From assembly GCA_023229795.1 (NCBI GenBank), contig JALNYP010000005.1, forward strand, positions 38,549 to 88,863: 50,315 nt of DNA. The letters are read 5' to 3'. The notes beneath the pieces were generated by a model that did not search any database, was not told the origin of the DNA, and worked only from the letters and a program-made list of their open reading frames with translations. Positions 48,637 to 50,315 of this stretch are shown in pieces. Made by a program: the position numbers and the translations under genes. This DNA is from Syntrophobacterales bacterium. GTDB taxonomy: Bacteria; Desulfobacterota; Desulfobaccia; Desulfobaccales; 0-14-0-80-60-11. Within the stretch, counting starts at the first letter, position 1; every line of letters starts with the position of its first letter.

Positions 48637-50019
48637 GTGATAAGGAAATCCAACGTAATCCGGGATAACCAGGGTGTAGCGGCGGTTACTATTGCCATCA
48701 GCCTGATGGTGCTTATCGGGATGGCGAGCCTGGCCATCGACCTCGGCCAGCTCTACACCGCGCGCAATGAGCTGCAAAACGTGGCGGATGCAGCCGCCCT
48801 GGCCGGCGTCGGCCAGTTGGTTCAGGATAGCGGCGGCACGGCAGTCCGGGACAGCAGCCTGGCTACTCAGACCGCCATCGAGGTGGCTCAAACCCAGAGC
48901 CAACTCCAGGGGTTGCCGGCCCTGGCGGCTGAGGCTCGCAACGACGTGACCCTGGCTTTCGGGGTCTGGGACATTTATGCGGCCGATCGCAGTCTGGCCT
49001 GGACCGGACTCGGCGCCACCTGCGACAGCGACTCCAACGCCAATGCCCTGCGCGTCACCATCAAGCGGGCCCCGGGACTGGCCTATGGCCCGGTAACCAA
49101 CTTTTTCGCCAAAGCCATTGGCTTCAATACTTCGGAAGTCGGGGCTACGGCCACCGCCTTTCTGGGTTTCACGGCGGCGGCCGGCACCGGCACCGTGACC
49201 GTGCCTCTGGCGGTGCCGCAGTCGGTGCTGGCGGGGCTGCGGGGCGAGCGCGACAGTTGGTTCGCCAGCCTGTTCGCCCCGAAAGAGGCCCACGCCACCG
49301 TGAAGAGTCTCACCTTCAAGGATCTGGGCAGCACCAGTTGGTACCAGAGCAACTTGAGCAAGCCCCTATTCGATAGCACCAAGGCCTATCTGTTCGTGGT
49401 TAACAAAAGCGACTCGGTGCCGACCACCGTGGTCAACAACTTGAAAAAATATTATACCAGCGGGGGGTCTCCGGTGCGGGCCATGGCCCGGGGCACTCAG
49501 CTCTATCCATTGAGCGAATATCAGTGGGCCAGCAATATCAAGACCATCTTTCTATCCTTTAAAAGCGCTTACGACCGGAAGAAAGACGCCAATGGCAAGT
49601 GGCGGGTCAGTGTGCCCGTTTATTCGCCTACCAGCCCCCTGGCGCAGCGGCGGTGGACCTTTCCCTGGTATCTGGTCAAGAACCTGCTGCCCGGGGTTAC
49701 CGAGGCCAACGCCTGCTTTACATTTTGGACGCAGACTTACCCGGGTGGGAACGTGCCGGTTTACGTAGACGGCTTTACCAACGTAGATATCACCGGGGTC
49801 ACCTATAAATCCGATTGCGTGACTACAGGCCTGCCCGATCAGGTGAATAATCCGAACAGTTGCCGCAACACTTGTTCCGTAACCGTGGATGTGCCCACGG
49901 ATCAGAGCACCGTGTCGCCTCCGGGCAGCACGAGCGGGGGGCCTGACAACGGCCACATCACTCCCGGCGGCACCACCAATGTAGGAGCTATCGCGGCCAT
50001 ACCGAGGCTGGTGCAATAA
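48637..50019 (+). CDS. tadG: TadG-like pilus protein
   Basis: 460 residues from GTG 48637, which has AGGAGGGACAGGAAG upstream; ATG 48592 has a weaker site and would add 15 residues. Near the N-terminus DNQGVAAVTIAISLMVLIGM, with a helix and IDLGQLYTARNELQNVADAAALAG, the TadG signature of Flp-type minor pilins. The long C-terminal region is periplasmic and beta-rich without a clear von Willebrand domain motif. Small conserved cysteines near 365-415. A structural subunit at the pilus base. Confidence 0.85.
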   Translation: MIRKSNVIRDNQGVAAVTIAISLMVLIGMASLAIDLGQLYTARNELQNVADAAALAGVGQLVQDSGGTAVRDSSLATQTAIEVAQTQSQLQGLPALAAEARNDVTLAFGVWDIYAADRSLAWTGLGATCDSDSNANALRVTIKRAPGLAYGPVTNFFAKAIGFNTSEVGATATAFLGFTAAAGTGTVTVPLAVPQSVLAGLRGERDSWFASLFAPKEAHATVKSLTFKDLGSTSWYQSNLSKPLFDSTKAYLFVVNKSDSVPTTVVNNLKKYYTSGGSPVRAMARGTQLYPLSEYQWASNIKTIFLSFKSAYDRKKDANGKWRVSVPVYSPTSPLAQRRWTFPWYLVKNLLPGVTEANACFTFWTQTYPGGNVPVYVDGFTNVDITGVTYKSDCVTTGLPDQVNNPNSCRNTCSVTVDVPTDQSTVSPPGSTSGGPDNGHITPGGTTNVGAIAAIPRLVQ

Positions 50020-50059
50020 GTTTGGATCAGGAGTCAAACGCAGGGTTGACTGGAGAATT

Positions 50060-50315
50060 ATGAGAGTGAAGTCCCTAAACTGGAAAATTAAGGGGATCAA
50101 GGCGGCTCCCTACCACGTCATGACCTTCATGACCGCCCTTCTCCTGCTGGCGACCTGCTGGCCGGCCCTGGGGGCGAACCTGTTGGATCGGGTGAACCAG
50201 CAGGAGATCACGCAGGTGGTGCGGCTGAAGGCGGGGCATTCCAAGGTGCTGCGCACCGCGTTTGTCCTGACCCGCATCTCGGTGGCCGATCCGGACATCG
50301 CCGACCTCATTCTCA
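50060..50315 (+). CDS. cpaC: Secretin CpaC/RcpA (5' part)
   Basis: 85 residues before the window end. Start ATG 50060 follows TGGAGAAT. A hydrophobic signal segment (VMTFMTALLLLATCWPALG, residues 20-38) with likely cleavage near GANL, and then the N-domain of pilus secretins: GHSKVLRTAFVLTRISVADPDIADLIL. Following tadG, this is the expected order of a Tad locus. The C-terminal secretin ring lies outside the window. Confidence 0.85.
   Translation, partial: MRVKSLNWKIKGIKAAPYHVMTFMTALLLLATCWPALGANLLDRVNQQEITQVVRLKAGHSKVLRTAFVLTRISVADPDIADLIL

Overview
The window is a GC-rich bacterial chromosome segment. Its gene content fits an anaerobic deltaproteobacterium (Desulfobacterota), plausibly a sulfate reducer or syntroph related to Desulfobacca. 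That assignment is inference from a selenocysteine MvhD, a giant HdrA, MetV/MetF, rubredoxin-type and zinc/iron-cluster proteins, several NtrC/NifA-type regulators and a Tad pilus. No rRNA, tRNA or CRISPR array was seen.

Layout. 1-3930: exonuclease VII (xseA end, xseB) and isoprenoid genes (ispA, dxs). 3884-6236: an AT-rich island of about 2.2 kb with two unfamiliar genes, bounded by two copies of the dxs 3' end, each followed by its own related terminator. 6351-12364: a NifA-like activator divergent from a lipid-transport operon (mlaE-mlaF-mlaD plus a TPR lipoprotein), then a DedA protein. 12427-15041: a small hypothetical protein, a DsrE protein and two tandem cysteine-cluster (YkgJ-type) paralogues. 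15042-20360: nested palindromic repeats, an unusual LivF-PaaK fusion, a small lipoprotein, a rubredoxin/metallo-beta-lactamase protein and a LivK-type binding protein. 20401-29015: a small lipoprotein, a bacterial alpha-2-macroglobulin paired with penicillin-binding protein 1C, and a SPOR protein. 29160-36015 (minus strand): a five-gene signalling operon of receiver, tandem-ACT protein, multi-PAS kinase, receiver-kinase and NtrC-type regulator. 36097-43897 (minus strand): a redox/C1 operon of degenerate receiver, MetF-like protein, 1482-residue HdrA with an inserted GltD-like module, selenocysteine MvhD, MetV and MetF. 44304-50315: a GAF kinase followed by a Tad pilus locus (flp, a tiny membrane protein, cpaA, tadE, cpaB, tadG, cpaC start).

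How the genes work together. The HdrA-MvhD-MetV-MetF set resembles the flavin-based electron-transfer methylene-tetrahydrofolate reductases of acetogens, without HdrB/HdrC here and with a second MetF. MvhD is truncated by ordinary ORF calling because codon 16 is TGA; the surrounding frame and a hairpin just downstream indicate selenocysteine. The neighbouring signalling operon may regulate this pathway, but only adjacency supports that.

Main points for a second look: the Sec-MvhD/HdrA/MetVF operon, the dxs-end duplication around a foreign gene pair, the ACT-domain signalling operon with a palindromic repeat inserted in frame, the LivF-PaaK fusion with a near-leaderless promoter, and a duplicated leader around flp.
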